Shown here: one piece after another, positions 63,627 to 64,000 of the stretch
Position numbering within the stretch: position 1 is the first letter of the stretch
Layout: every line of letters begins with the position of its first letter
Origin: Apostichopus japonicus
Lineage: Eukaryota > Echinodermata > Holothuroidea > Aspidochirotida > Stichopodidae
Direction: 5' to 3'
Length of the DNA stretch: 64,000 nt
Assembly (NCBI RefSeq): GCF_037975245.1
Contig: NC_092572.1
Span: forward strand, 16,436,269 to 16,500,268
Made by a program: the position numbers and the translations under genes
Notes under the pieces: model-generated
Told to the model about the DNA's origin: nothing
Databases searched by the model: none
Seen by the model: the letters and a program-made list of their open reading frames with translations, nothing else

Positions 63627-64000
63627 GACGTCTTTTACAGCAAGTGCCTGCACGGGGAGCTGTAAGTATTAGTTAATCCACCTAATATCTCAGTCCATAC
63701 AGTGGCGCGATGGCTCGGCGCACTGTACGAGCTGATGATCGAGACTCTCTTTTGCATCCCTGGTTCGAACCCCGGGTGATGACGTCTTTTGCCGATCTTT
63801 TACAGCAAGTGCCTGCACGGGGAGCTGTAAGTATTAGTTAATCCACCTAATATCTCAGTCCATACAGTGGCGCGATGGCTCGGCGCACTGTACGAGCTGA
63901 TGATCGAGACTCTCTTTTGCATCCCTGGTTCGAACCCCGGGTGATGACGTCTTTTGCCGATCTTTTACAGCAAGTGCCTGCACGGGGAGCTGTAAGTATT

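Larger units (their letters stand above)
1..64000 (+). repeat. Satellite array of 154/165-bp monomers filling the window
   Basis: Every position belongs to a head-to-tail copy of one monomer, taken here to start at the GACGTC site. I count 402 complete units and a 55-bp partial unit at 63946. They comprise 188 long (165 bp) and 214 short (154 bp) units; correcting for six net 5-bp losses and one 1-bp loss, the lengths sum exactly to 63945. Copies differ by only a few substitutions, so the array is highly homogenised. Orientation never changes and nothing interrupts the array. There is no gene anywhere in the window, and the array runs off both edges, so its full size is unknown. Monomers near nucleosome length with higher-order repeats are typical of eukaryotic centromeric or heterochromatic satellites; which one applies here cannot be told from sequence. 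Confidence 0.99.
41495..64000 (+). repeat. Zone E: 10-unit higher-order repeat (1606 bp)
   Basis: One hundred and forty complete units (81 long, 59 short) plus the partial last one. The dominant order adds short-long-long* to the 7-mer, giving ten units and 1606 bp. Full-order copies: 49162-50767, 54156-55761, 56884-58489, 58490-60095 and 60096-61701. Variants: 41495-43089 (one long unit replaced by a short one, 1595 bp), 43090-44530 (one long unit missing) and 47886-49161 (two long units missing). Intervals between marked units are mostly 1122 or 484 bp. Confidence 0.88.

Noticed and set aside
1-64000. CRISPR array
   Set aside because: The period is 154-165 bp and the whole period is conserved; there are no short repeats with unique spacers and no cas genes.
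1-64000. Species assignment
   Set aside because: The monomer does not match a satellite I can identify with certainty. Hints from hammerhead-like and tRNA-like parts are too weak to name a phylum.

Overview
The whole 64 kb window is one uninterrupted head-to-tail satellite DNA array with no protein-coding gene. I counted 402 complete monomers plus a partial one at the right edge. There are two main unit lengths: 188 long units (165 bp) and 214 short units (154 bp). They differ by one 11-bp segment flanked by direct copies of TCTTTT. Six units carry a further net 5-bp loss and one carries a 1-bp loss; the unit counts and coordinates sum exactly with these. All units lie in the same orientation, and I saw no transposon insertion, inversion or unique sequence. 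The consensus long unit is about 51.5% GC.

Organism: a tandem satellite of this size, with nucleosome-scale units, a tRNA-like internal promoter and higher-order repeats, points to a eukaryote, probably an animal (centromeric, pericentromeric or other heterochromatin). I cannot name the species. About 11 CpGs per long unit, with no obvious CpG-to-TpG decay, suggests recent amplification or little DNA methylation.

Layout: (A) 1-2134, almost only long units. (B) 2135-13618, mostly short units in 10-11-mer higher-order repeats (1551 and 1705 bp) that each begin with a long unit. (C) 13619-31397, a long/short mixture; all six net 5-bp deletion units lie here and the CCTCGGG marker variant first appears here. 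(D) 31398-41494, a 7-unit higher-order repeat of 1122 bp. (E) 41495-64000, a 10-unit higher-order repeat of 1606 bp, with three perfect-order copies in a row at 56884-61701.

Monomer anatomy (offsets from a long-unit start; subtract 11 from offsets above 21 in a short unit): TCTTTT at 5-10 and 16-21; splice-acceptor-like TTTTACAG at 18-25; splice-donor-like GTAAGT at 47-52; inverted repeat 52-72; strong hairpin 83-112, which contains a Pol III A-box-like element (88-98) and a tRNA D-arm-like fold; a hammerhead-ribozyme-like core string (117-130); an internal T4 run (135-138); a consensus Pol III B box inside a T-arm-like hairpin (144-160); then the next unit's T-runs as possible Pol III terminators. 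The best-supported reading is a satellite derived from, or containing, a tRNA-type (SINE-like) sequence. The main novel candidates are the near-hammerhead core, the dense TFIIIC-site platform, the one-helical-turn length dimorphism and the nested higher-order repeats.
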